A DNA stretch of 15,402 nt from Candidatus Pelagibacter sp. (GTDB lineage Bacteria; Pseudomonadota; Alphaproteobacteria; Pelagibacterales; Pelagibacteraceae), in contig PAGZ01000041.1 of assembly GCA_002704625.1 (NCBI GenBank), positions 1-15,402 of the forward strand. The letters run 5' to 3'. Position numbers and translations under genes: made by a program. Of the stretch, positions 7,395 through 14,626 are shown in pieces; within the stretch, counting starts at the first letter, position 1, and every line of letters starts with the position of its first letter. The notes under the pieces are model-generated. The model searched no databases, was not told where the DNA came from, and worked only from the letters and a program-made list of their open reading frames with translations.

Positions 7395-8686
7395 ACTACA
7401 ACACCATATTAGAAAGAAATCTGTGTGCTGAAAAAATGATAAAAGCCTTAAAAGATTATGAAAATAACAAAAATGATAAATTACAAAAAAGAGGTATATA
7501 CATATACGGCGCACCAGGTTCGGGCAAGACACAATTTGCAATAAAAGTATTAGAAAATGCAGGTTATGATGTTGTTAAATATGATGCTGGTGATATCAGA
7601 AACAAAGGTATTATTGAGAATATTACCAAAGCAAATATGTCTGATAGAAATGTTATTAGTATGTTTCATGGAAAAGCAAAACCTATAGCAATTTTAATGG
7701 ATGAAATAGATGGCATGAATAATGGCGATAAAGGCGGAATTAATGCATTAATTAAATTAATTCGTCCAAAAAAAACAAAAAAACAAAAACTAGAAGATAC
7801 TACTGGAAATCCAATAATATGTGTTAGCAACTATCATATAGATAAAAAAATTAAAGAACTTATGAAAGTGTGTACAACGATTGAATTGAAAACACCTACA
7901 GATAATCAGATACTGCTTTTACTTGATCATTACATAACCAGCCTTGATATTAATTTAAAACAAGATATTATAAAATATTTACATGGTGATCTAAGAAAAT
8001 TAAACGGAATAATAGATATTCTTGTTAAAAATGATACTATACTCAAAAGCAGTGTGGTTAAAAATATTTTAAAACCAAAATCATACAATGAAGATACTAA
8101 AGATATAACAAAGCGGTTAATTAACAAGAAGGCATCTATTGATGAGCATCTTTCTACATTAAATGAAACAGACAGAACTATAGTGGGACTTTTATGGCAT
8201 GAAAATATAGTAGATTCGCTAAATAAGCTACCAAACGAAAAGGCATATCCATTTTATCTAGAAGCGCTACAACATATTTGCTTTGCAGATTACATTGACA
8301 GAGTTACATTTCAAAAACAAATATGGCAATTTAATGAAATGAGTTCATTAATAAAGACATTTTATACTAATAAGATTTATCATGAAACTTTTGAGAAAAA
8401 TCCAAAATATAATCCACAAGAAGTAAGATTTACAAAAGTTTTAACTAAGTATAGTACTGAATACAATAATGCGGTTTTCATTCAAAATATATGTCAGCAA
8501 TTAGGAATGGACAAAAAAGATACCTTTTCATTTTTTCTTGAGCTTAGAAACAATCACACTGATGAAGAAATATATGCAATGGTTGAGCCTTATGATATTT
8601 GTAAACTTGATATTAACAGAGTATACAGATATCTAGATAAATATACTAAACGGGTTGAAATACCAGACGATGAAGAAGAAGATTAA
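7382..8686 (+). CDS. Replication factor C large-subunit-like AAA+ ATPase
   Basis: 434 residues. Walker A is GAPGSGKT (43-50) and Walker B is ILMDEIDGMNNGDKGG (104-119); the DGM...GD+GG extension is typical of eukaryotic RFC1 rather than small RFC subunits. Sensor 1 is NPIICVSN (143-150), and sensor 2 probably lies in HGDLRKLNGI (201-210). RFC loads the sliding clamp PCNA onto primer-template junctions. Cellular RFC1 has an N-terminal BRCT region, absent here, and a collar-like helical C-terminus, which the remaining 220 residues may represent. It ends in an acidic tail (DDEEED). It overlaps the F-box-like gene and converges on the transporter gene with 31 bp between. Small RFC subunits would be expected elsewhere in the genome. 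Confidence 0.88.
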   Translation: MEQLNYNTILERNLCAEKMIKALKDYENNKNDKLQKRGIYIYGAPGSGKTQFAIKVLENAGYDVVKYDAGDIRNKGIIENITKANMSDRNVISMFHGKAKPIAILMDEIDGMNNGDKGGINALIKLIRPKKTKKQKLEDTTGNPIICVSNYHIDKKIKELMKVCTTIELKTPTDNQILLLLDHYITSLDINLKQDIIKYLHGDLRKLNGIIDILVKNDTILKSSVVKNILKPKSYNEDTKDITKRLINKKASIDEHLSTLNETDRTIVGLLWHENIVDSLNKLPNEKAYPFYLEALQHICFADYIDRVTFQKQIWQFNEMSSLIKTFYTNKIYHETFEKNPKYNPQEVRFTKVLTKYSTEYNNAVFIQNICQQLGMDKKDTFSFFLELRNNHTDEEIYAMVEPYDICKLDINRVYRYLDKYTKRVEIPDDEEED

Positions 8687-8717
8687 ATAAATAATAGAAC
8701 ATTTATATACTTGCAAA

Positions 8718-9080
8718 CTATATAACTAATGTTAACCCTAGTGACATTAATACAATTCCTATCCAGTTTTTTCTAGTCATATTTTGACCAAATGCCGCCC
8801 AAGAAATAACTGCAATACTTACTTGTATACCAACATTCCATATACTATTCGCAATGTTAAGAGCATTTTTTCCTTTGTTATCTCTAGTAATAGTTTGTAT
8901 TAACAAGTAATAAATATATGCGATAAAACTATAACTAATCATGCCAGCAACAATAGAAACATTTTTTGATACAAACTTAAATTGTTCCGTAACACCATTA
9001 TTTAAACAGCTCTGTCCTATAGTTTCTGCAGTAATTAGAGCTATAATAACAATTATTTGTTTTAATGAAAACTTATACAT
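8718..9080 (-). CDS. SMR (EmrE-type) small multidrug-resistance-like transporter
   Basis: 120 residues with four membrane segments (about 7-27, 40-63, 75-97, 104-120). Aligned by eye with EmrE it keeps the key glutamate in helix 1 (E19 in TAETIG, like Glu14 in LAEVIG), a tyrosine in helix 2 (Y50, like Tyr40), the helix 3 tryptophan (W81 in NSIW, like Trp63 in YAVW), and the strong match ISWAAFGQ then IGIVLMSLGLTLVI to the helix 3-4 end. EmrE Tyr60 is replaced by N78. SMR proteins act as dimers that exchange protons for cationic drugs or guanidinium compounds; the true substrate here is unknown. It could also be a half-size EamA/DMT protein. Its 5' end lies in the 107-bp repeat. Confidence 0.75.
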   Translation of the reverse strand: MYKFSLKQIIVIIALITAETIGQSCLNNGVTEQFKFVSKNVSIVAGMISYSFIAYIYYLLIQTITRDNKGKNALNIANSIWNVGIQVSIAVISWAAFGQNMTRKNWIGIVLMSLGLTLVI

Positions 9081-9098
9081 ATATTATTAGCATATATA

Positions 9099-9119
9099 AG
9101 TTTTTAATTATTAAAAACT
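9099..9119. repeat. Inverted repeat in direct-repeat copy 1
   Basis: AGTTTTTAAT and ATTAAAAACT form a perfect 10-bp stem around one base. The same structure is at 10005-10025. It could act as a transcript-end hairpin or a recombination-prone cruciform. In this copy it lies between divergent start codons, an odd place for a terminator. Confidence 0.7.
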
Positions 9120-9146
9120 CGTTCAAAGAAAATTAAACATTTAAAA

Positions 9147-9150
9147 TCTA
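9147..9150 (+). promoter_or_regulatory. TCTA in AT-rich context before the glycosyltransferase gene
   Basis: TCTA followed by TATATGATG. It lies 3 bases before the first ATG (9154) but 48 before the ATG at 9199, so it favours the later start if it is a promoter. It belongs to the duplicated 107 bp. Weak evidence alone. Confidence 0.25.
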
Positions 9151-9198
9151 TATATGATGTCTGTTTGTTTATATTTATATTTTTATCTTATATATAAA

Positions 9199-9957
9199 AT
9201 GATTGAAAAATTGAATGAGTTAAAAAACTATGAAAATTTTGACATAGTGATACCAGTAGGACCGAATGATAAATCAGTTATTGAACAGCAAATAAAATAC
9301 ACAAAAAAAAATATTATTGGTTACAGAAATATTTATTTAATTTGCTATGATCCAGCAATAAAAATTAATGGGTGTATTACTATTAATGAAAATATTTTTC
9401 CTTTTAATATAGATACTGTCGCCGAACATCACGGAAAATTAGAGAGAAATGGATGGTATTTACAGCAATTATTGAAATTATATGCTGGTAAAATCATTCC
9501 AAATATTTTAGATAAGTATTTAGTAATTGATGCTGACACATTTTTCTTGAAACCAACTACTTTTGTAGAAAATAATAAATGCCTATATAATTATGGCACA
9601 GAATATCATAAACCATACTTTGATCATATGGAAAAATTAGATAAAGATTTGACTAAAATTGATAAAAGTAAATCAGGTATTTGTCATCACATGATATTTG
9701 ATAAAAAATACATAGATGAACTTATTTCTAAAATTGAAAAAAATCATAATGAATTATTTTACAACATATTTTTAAAAACAGTGACAAATAAAAACGAATC
9801 TGGTGCTGGTGCTTCAGAATATGAGATTTATTTTAACTATATGTTAAAGTATAATCCTGATAAAATACAAATTAGAAAATTAAGTTGGAAAAACACGAAA
9901 AAACTAAAATCTAATAGCAATTATGATTATATATCATGTCATTGGTATATGCGATGA
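9199..9957 (+). CDS. DUF6492-type glycosyltransferase
   Basis: 252 residues from the ATG at 9199. A longer frame from 9154 adds MMSVCLYLYFYLIYK, whose first codons belong to the 107-bp repeat, so I prefer 9199. The domain opens with YENFDIVIPVGPND, has GWYLQQLLKLYA and YLVIDADTFFLKP, where the DAD (126-128 in the long frame) is the usual metal/nucleotide-sugar DXD site, and ends near ISCHWYMR. These features fit the DUF6492 family of GT-A-like enzymes. Sugar donor and acceptor cannot be told. Composition is very AT-rich. It is the only gene between the two 107-bp direct repeats, which suggests it arrived or was duplicated as a unit. It may glycosylate virion surface proteins (inference). Confidence 0.8.
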   Translation: MIEKLNELKNYENFDIVIPVGPNDKSVIEQQIKYTKKNIIGYRNIYLICYDPAIKINGCITINENIFPFNIDTVAEHHGKLERNGWYLQQLLKLYAGKIIPNILDKYLVIDADTFFLKPTTFVENNKCLYNYGTEYHKPYFDHMEKLDKDLTKIDKSKSGICHHMIFDKKYIDELISKIEKNHNELFYNIFLKTVTNKNESGAGASEYEIYFNYMLKYNPDKIQIRKLSWKNTKKLKSNSNYDYISCHWYMR

Positions 9958-9986
9958 AATATTTGTTTTAATGAAAACTTATACAT
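9939..9986 (-). pseudogene. Duplicated 5' fragment of the SMR-like transporter gene
   Basis: Direct-repeat copy 2 carries the transporter start ATG and codons for MYKFSLKQI, then runs into unrelated sequence that overlaps the glycosyltransferase 3' end and stops after six more codons (FHRIYQ). It is a by-product of the duplication, not a working gene. It shows that the duplicated segment began within the transporter coding region. Confidence 0.75.
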
Positions 9987-10066
9987 ATATTTTTAGTATA
10001 TATAAGTTTTTAATTATTAAAAACTCGTTCAAAGAAAATTAAACATTTAAAATCTATATATGATGT
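9960..10066. repeat. 107-bp direct repeat, copy 2
   Basis: Second copy of 9054-9160, same orientation. It starts three bases after the glycosyltransferase stop codon and ends directly before the stop codon of the 162-residue minus-strand gene (10067). The only differences from copy 1 are two substitutions in the stem region near 9992 and 9997. Being nearly identical, the copies could recombine and delete the gene between them. Confidence 0.97.
10005..10025. terminator. Inverted repeat in copy 2, between convergent genes
   Basis: Perfect 10-bp stem with a one-base centre, identical to 9099-9119. Here it lies between the convergent ends of the glycosyltransferase gene (9957) and the 10067-10555 gene, the usual place for a hairpin 3'-end signal serving both strands. 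Confidence 0.5.
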
Positions 10067-10555
10067 TTATTTCCACTCATCTTCCGATAACTCCTGAGAA
10101 CTGCGAAGTATAATGTTATAATTGTTTTTGCGAGACTTCTCCCATTCAGCCTTTACAAACTTGCCGCCATCTGGAAACATACACCGAACATTAGTATGCC
10201 ATGTATTAATTTGAGATTGAGGCAACTTTTTTTTCACATGACGTTCATACTGCTCTGGGTTATCATAATACAAGATATTTGGTTCATAATTGATAGGGTC
10301 ATTTTTACGACGCAAAAATCCTTTCTTATCATAAATTCCTGTACAATTTAATACGCGATAAAGACGTAGTTCTTCATAACTACCTTGCTTAATATCATAA
10401 TATGGTGCACCTGTTACTGCATTTATACAATATCCACCAATCCTGGTTGGATAGAAACGTCGTTGGCGTAGAACCTTTTGTTTTTCGATGTCTTGATCAT
10501 AATATTCGTTCTCGTTTTCGTTCTCGTTCTCGTTATGAGTATTAGTGCTTGGCAT
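10067..10555 (-). CDS. Uncharacterised protein with Asn-Glu repeat
   Basis: 162 residues. The N-terminus has an alternating Asn-Glu run (about residues 8-17) followed by a charged stretch; the rest looks like a compact domain with RFYPTRIGGYCINAVTG, GAPYYDIKQGSYEELRLYRV, CTGIYDKKGFLRRK and LYYDNPEQYERHVKKKL. The LYYDNPEQYERH segment gives the impression of a conserved giant-virus family, but I cannot name it. No membrane segment or signal peptide is present. It follows the family 2 glycosyltransferase gene on the same strand with a 50-bp gap, so they could share regulation. Its stop codon directly abuts direct-repeat copy 2. Confidence 0.8.
   Translation of the reverse strand: MPSTNTHNENENENENEYYDQDIEKQKVLRQRRFYPTRIGGYCINAVTGAPYYDIKQGSYEELRLYRVLNCTGIYDKKGFLRRKNDPINYEPNILYYDNPEQYERHVKKKLPQSQINTWHTNVRCMFPDGGKFVKAEWEKSRKNNYNIILRSSQELSEDEWK
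10507..10534. repeat. Hexamer repeat encoding Asn-Glu dipeptides
   Basis: About four and a half units of CGTTCT/CGTTTT encode NENENENENE on the minus strand near the start of the 162-residue protein. It is the second gene in this window with a hexamer-encoded dipeptide run, the other being the Glu-Pro array at 1-385. Confidence 0.85.
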
Positions 10556-10605
10556 GTGTCCTCTTATACGTGTATATACGTTATGGTATTCTAACTTTAA
10601 GTATG

Positions 10606-11736
10606 TTAGTTAATATTGTTTATCTGGGATAAGATATTATTTTCAGATATCTCCAAAAACACGCCAAAGCTAATATCAATAGGAACAACTGTAGTTTCTA
10701 ACATTTCAATAATCTTATCATGTTTTTCTAATTGAGATATCTGTTCATTTAATAAGGTAATTTCATAATCTTTTTTCTTCAACTGACCTTGTAATTTTAA
10801 TATTAATTCATTTTGATGCTTTAATAAATGAGCTACCTGATTTATATCTAGTACTGCATTTCTGTGATCCTGTGTTTGAATAACTATATGCATTTTATCA
10901 CTTTGTTTATTTTCTTGTTCTCTATGTACTCTTAATTCTTCTATTTGTTTTAATACATCAGACTTCATTTCTGGTAGTCCAAAATGATAATGTTCTAACA
11001 ATTCATCTATATCTTCCATAAAAAACTGTTTAATATCAATTTCTTTTACAAAATCATCTACTATTTTATCTGATTCTTTTACAAACTTATCAATTGGATT
11101 TTCAAGCATCTTACGTTTATCAAAAGTGTTATGAATATGTGAAAAAACTAAAATTGTTTTCATAGGATCCAATTGAACAAATGGTATTGTATAATCTTTT
11201 AAAAAATACTTTTCTTCTGCAATACAAGCATTATCATCATAGCGAGTTTGCTGTAATAGTTCTTTTTTAAATGCAAATGTTCCTGCAGTTGCATGATTTT
11301 TTTTATAAGGACCAAACTTATACATTTTTCTAATTTCTTTAAAATATATGTATATCTCACTACTACCAGCACATAATGCTTCCGGATTTCTCATCAACTC
11401 TCCAACTGCATGAGATATTCTCTCTTTGGGATAATAGTCATCATCATCCATATAAACAATTATATCTCCTTTTGTTTTTTCATGCATAAGATTACGTTTC
11501 CTTCCTAAGGACATCTTAGTTTTATAATAAAAATATTTAACATTTGAAATGTTATCAACCAAGTCTTGTATTGAATCAGTTCCATCATCTATAATTATCC
11601 ACTCTATTCGTTCTTGTGGATACGTTTGATGTAAAAAACATTTTATCATAGTTTTAATAAATGGTCTTCTATTATAAGTAGGCGTACAAACACTAACTAA
11701 AGGTAAAGATTCGTGTATACTTTTTTTATTACTCAT
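10606..11736 (-). CDS. Family 2 (GT-A) glycosyltransferase with C-terminal coiled coil
   Basis: 376 residues. The GT-A domain (about 11-205) opens with LPLVSVCTPTYNRRPFI, continues with QTYPQERIEWIIIDDGT, SLGRKRNLM and the nucleotide-sugar/metal site YMDDDDYYP (DDDD at 97-100), and has an acidic AEEKYFL (173-179), where the catalytic base is usually found. No signal peptide or membrane anchor is seen, so it is probably cytoplasmic. Residues about 300-347 form a heptad-like coiled coil (HLLKHQNELILKLQGQLKKK and onward), not a normal part of the GT2 core and probably for oligomerisation or docking. It lies between the multi-pass membrane gene and the Asn-Glu gene, all on the minus strand. Donor sugar and target are unknown; glycosylation of virion fibres or capsid is a reasonable guess. 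Confidence 0.93.
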   Translation of the reverse strand: MSNKKSIHESLPLVSVCTPTYNRRPFIKTMIKCFLHQTYPQERIEWIIIDDGTDSIQDLVDNISNVKYFYYKTKMSLGRKRNLMHEKTKGDIIVYMDDDDYYPKERISHAVGELMRNPEALCAGSSEIYIYFKEIRKMYKFGPYKKNHATAGTFAFKKELLQQTRYDDNACIAEEKYFLKDYTIPFVQLDPMKTILVFSHIHNTFDKRKMLENPIDKFVKESDKIVDDFVKEIDIKQFFMEDIDELLEHYHFGLPEMKSDVLKQIEELRVHREQENKQSDKMHIVIQTQDHRNAVLDINQVAHLLKHQNELILKLQGQLKKKDYEITLLNEQISQLEKHDKIIEMLETTVVPIDISFGVFLEISENNILSQINNIN

Positions 11737-11758
11737 AGTTGTTAATGTTACTGTTGAG

Positions 11759-11772
11759 AGATTTTTAAATCT
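11759..11772. terminator. Small hairpin after the multi-pass membrane gene
   Basis: AGATTT and AAATCT pair perfectly over 6 bp with a 2-base loop, 16 bases after the stop of the 11789 gene and 22 bases before the start of the next. Consistent with a Mimivirus-like hairpin 3' end, but short. Confidence 0.35.
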
Positions 11773-11788
11773 ATATACGAAGTTATAA

Positions 11789-12763
11789 TTAAAAGAAGCA
11801 TGCCTTTATTGCTAATATTATCCAAGTTACAAGCATAGTTGTTGCTGTTAGAGATTCAAGATGCTGGAAAGCAGAACCTATGGTTAATGCTGCAAATAAG
11901 AAACTAATCCATTTCATATTACATCTTGCAATTTTAGCAACCATTTTATAATCAATAAATAATGGCGCTAAAAATAAATTATATGACGCACTTATTATTT
12001 GAATTGCAGAGTTTCCAACTAACATAAATGCCAAGTATGGTATAATTAAACCTATTAATGAATAAGCCCACCACATTTCTCCTGCAACTACCCAAGAACT
12101 AACTGTTGATAGTAAACTACATAGTAAAATTACTAATGGCATAACGAATGCAAAAATTGTTGCAATAAAAAATAATGCTATATCTGGTACAAGATTTTTA
12201 AAATATGCATCTGGTCCTCCCCTAAATAAATTTTTCATAAAATATCTATAATACATAAATGATGATACTTCTGCTCTGGCAAACCAATTTTTAAATCCAT
12301 CCCAACTAAATCCTGTTGTGTTATCACCATTGTATAAATCATATGGCCAAGACTCTGCCATGCTTTTTCCATAGCCTAGCACGTTCATAAAGTCTGTATC
12401 TGGTTTTGACATACCACTATTTCCACTACACATAGATGGTTTGCATGTATAATCATTACTACCTCCTCTTTGTCCAGAATGTTTTCTTCGCCCACCCCCA
12501 CCTTGTATTGGTATACCTGGTACCTTTATTTCACGATAATCTCTATTTGATGATTGAATTAAATAATCTGATATTTTTGTTGGAAAAATTAGATCTAAAG
12601 CATCGTTGTGTGCCATGAAAATCCAGTTACAACCAATAAGTGTAAAGATAATAACACCAACAAGATTTTGGAGCATTGAAGCAAAGAATGATCCCCAATT
12701 GTTTGTTTTGCCATCATCATTATCATTCTGATTTTTTGCATCTATAGCACTAGTCGTTGACAT
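11789..12763 (-). CDS. Multi-pass membrane protein, probable virion membrane component
   Basis: 324 residues from the ATG at 12763. A longer frame from 12793 adds MILYLQYVYI, but that stretch contains a TCTA/TATATA sequence that looks like the promoter, so I chose the later start. In order: a polar N-terminus rich in Asn and Asp; one membrane segment (about 31-50); a soluble part of about 140 residues with a Gly/Arg-rich patch GGGGRRKHSGQRGG, two cysteines (CKPSMC) and several tryptophans; then about five membrane segments (roughly 193-324). I do not recognise the family. Its position just after the major capsid gene on the same strand suggests a late structural protein of the inner membrane (inference). 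Confidence 0.8.
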   Translation of the reverse strand: MSTTSAIDAKNQNDNDDGKTNNWGSFFASMLQNLVGVIIFTLIGCNWIFMAHNDALDLIFPTKISDYLIQSSNRDYREIKVPGIPIQGGGGRRKHSGQRGGSNDYTCKPSMCSGNSGMSKPDTDFMNVLGYGKSMAESWPYDLYNGDNTTGFSWDGFKNWFARAEVSSFMYYRYFMKNLFRGGPDAYFKNLVPDIALFFIATIFAFVMPLVILLCSLLSTVSSWVVAGEMWWAYSLIGLIIPYLAFMLVGNSAIQIISASYNLFLAPLFIDYKMVAKIARCNMKWISFLFAALTIGSAFQHLESLTATTMLVTWIILAIKACFF

Positions 12764-12778
12764 TATATATACATATTG

Positions 12779-12782
12779 TAGA
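12779..12782 (-). promoter_or_regulatory. TCTA-type possible late promoter motif
   Basis: TCTA on the minus strand, 15 bases before the ATG at 12763, with AT-only sequence around it including TATATA just before the start. Similar in layout to the motif before the P8-like gene. It supports the start at 12763. Confidence 0.35.
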
Positions 12783-12815
12783 TATAAAATCATATATTTC
12801 AGTGTTTAATTAATA

Positions 12816-14558
12816 TTATCTAGAAAATTGTAAAGATGCCATTCCATTAGAAAATATGACTACATTCCATCTTTCTTCCATTACTACTAGATCGTATGTA
12901 TATTTATATATACCAAATGCTGGTTTACTAACACCAATAACTTCACTTTCACCAGTTGTTGGATTTACCCCACATATTGCATTAAATTGTGCGCCACTAT
13001 CTAATACAGGAAGATTTGTTACAACTTCAAATTGTACATTAGTGAACTTACTCATATTAATAGCCCCGCTCGGCTGAAAGTCAAATGGATCAGAATGTAG
13101 CGCAAAATTATAACAATAAAGTCCTTCTGGTGCATTTCCAGAAGTTCTAACATATTTTTCAACATAATCAAATACTCCAGCTGGAAACTCGTTTTCTCTG
13201 TATTTGCCGTCAAGTAAAAGTGCCCAACTATTCATAATTAATTTTTGATTTTCTGGAGTGTAAAATCCACTTGTTGTCTGTGATGAAGGAGGTAGTTTAT
13301 TAGAGCTCACCAAGGATGATGAAGCAGGGATCCAAGGAGTAACAATCTTTTGATCCTCCGCAGACACTGGAGCCTGTGGTGCATAACCATAAGGCCAATT
13401 TGTGTAATTAGACCATTGATTTCTTTCATTAACATCTGAACGCTGAAAAAACCACATATAATTTGATACCATACCAATACTATTCACATCAACTTTTCTA
13501 CTTCCAACAACATCATGAAATCTTGTAGTATAAGCTTGTTTCACAATATATCTTTGTTCATTTCCAGAAAAAATACGCACTTCATCGTCGGTAAGAAATC
13601 CATATGTTGATAATAAATGTACATCTGCATTCCAAGTAGTTTGACGATTAACATAAACAGCATCATCGTTAATATTGACAGCAGGAGGACTTTGTAAAAA
13701 TCTGTATAATCCATATTGAGATTCATTAAAGTTTGGTTGAATACGATCTCTCAGATTGTCTGCGATTGTTTCTTTTCCAGTATAAACTCTTTTAATTGTA
13801 AATAATTCTTGAATAGGACGTAATGTTACTTCTATTTTAAGTTCTGCATATTGCAAAGAAACTAATGGTATAGCCATTTTTGCAGCTAATGTAAACCAAA
13901 TATTTAATGGAATATAAATCTGTTTAGCTCTAATAGTTGGTTCACTACCTACTTGGTTATATATATATTCATTATCAGGAACGGTAAGATTGCTACCAGC
14001 ATAGAAAGCATCACCATATAATGATTCTTTGTTTTCATAATGCACTTCCCATGGTGATTGTACCGTTGTCATGTTCTTGTATAGTTGTAACTTTTCTGCA
14101 GAAAAATCTCTATTTACTAGATTTAAAAGATATTGTCCTGTAAAGTCTTGTATTACCTGTCCACCAATAGTAAATCTTACTCTTTCTATCATTTGCGTTC
14201 CTAGATTTTTTATCCACTCAAATCTATAAGGTTGCCAAGTTTTATTATGATCAAGCGCTGGTTCGTTCGGTGGAGGAAGCGGAATAGTTGGAGGATAAAC
14301 AGGACTCCATATATTTGGCATGTTTACTACTAAATATGTATCCATTAATAAGTCACCATATCTTGGTACTGTAAAATCAAATACAGAAGATTCAGTTAAC
14401 TTCAATGTTCTTTGACCAGAGAAATCAATTCGAAACTTTTGCAGACCAAAATTAGTATATTTTGCATAAGTTGCTTTGAAAAATGTTTTGCTAGGATTAC
14501 CATTAAGTATTACATTTTGATTGCCATATGCTACTAGATTTAAAAGACCGCCGGGCAT
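12816..14558 (-). CDS. Major capsid protein (double jelly roll)
   Basis: 580 residues, a normal length for the NCLDV major capsid protein that forms trimeric capsomers of the icosahedral shell. The N-terminus shows the family pattern: GGLLNLVAYGNQNVIL, then NPSKTFFKATYAKYTNF, a SVFDFTVPRYGDLLMDTY segment and LPNIWSP-like MPNIWSP (about 80-86). The first jelly roll includes IGGQVIQDFTGQYLL and WFTLAAKMAIPLVSLQYAEL. The second ends with YNFALHSDPFDFQPSGAINM and a C-terminal VVMEERWNVVIFSNGMASLQF, the signature of the last strands. No frameshift or intron. It diverges from the PI-PLC-like gene across a 68-bp spacer and is followed on the same strand by the multi-pass membrane gene. No TCTA motif stands close to its start. 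Confidence 0.98.
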   Translation of the reverse strand: MPGGLLNLVAYGNQNVILNGNPSKTFFKATYAKYTNFGLQKFRIDFSGQRTLKLTESSVFDFTVPRYGDLLMDTYLVVNMPNIWSPVYPPTIPLPPPNEPALDHNKTWQPYRFEWIKNLGTQMIERVRFTIGGQVIQDFTGQYLLNLVNRDFSAEKLQLYKNMTTVQSPWEVHYENKESLYGDAFYAGSNLTVPDNEYIYNQVGSEPTIRAKQIYIPLNIWFTLAAKMAIPLVSLQYAELKIEVTLRPIQELFTIKRVYTGKETIADNLRDRIQPNFNESQYGLYRFLQSPPAVNINDDAVYVNRQTTWNADVHLLSTYGFLTDDEVRIFSGNEQRYIVKQAYTTRFHDVVGSRKVDVNSIGMVSNYMWFFQRSDVNERNQWSNYTNWPYGYAPQAPVSAEDQKIVTPWIPASSSLVSSNKLPPSSQTTSGFYTPENQKLIMNSWALLLDGKYRENEFPAGVFDYVEKYVRTSGNAPEGLYCYNFALHSDPFDFQPSGAINMSKFTNVQFEVVTNLPVLDSGAQFNAICGVNPTTGESEVIGVSKPAFGIYKYTYDLVVMEERWNVVIFSNGMASLQFSR

Positions 14559-14626
14559 TATTATAGTATCATTGGATAATATTTAACTTTATTCGGTCGA
14601 TAAAATAATAACATTGTATAGTAGAT

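Larger units (their letters stand above)
9054..9160. repeat. 107-bp direct repeat, copy 1
   Basis: Matches 9960-10066 over 107 bp with two mismatches (near 9086 and 9091). It contains the first nine codons of the transporter gene, its upstream region, a 21-bp palindrome-like hairpin, and ends in ATGATGT, including the in-frame ATG at 9154. Together the two copies flank the glycosyltransferase gene. Confidence 0.97.

Noticed and set aside
8687..8717. Hairpin between the convergent RFC-like and transporter genes
   Set aside because: I found no stem longer than about 4 bp in this 31-bp gap.
9207..9738. AAAATTGA octamers at about 9207, 9657 and 9731
   Set aside because: They lie inside the AT-rich glycosyltransferase coding sequence and not before a gene, so chance occurrence is the best explanation.
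9054..10066. The flanking repeats as ends of a transposon or IS
   Set aside because: The repeats are direct, not inverted, no transposase or integrase is present, and the repeat contains part of a neighbouring gene rather than transposon ends.
11763..11776. Third partial copy of the 107-bp repeat (TTTAAATCTATATA)
   Set aside because: Only about 14 AT-rich bases resemble the repeat end, which is expected by chance in such sequence.
12856..13726. Short frames on either strand within the capsid gene
   Set aside because: They overlap the well-supported major capsid protein in other frames.
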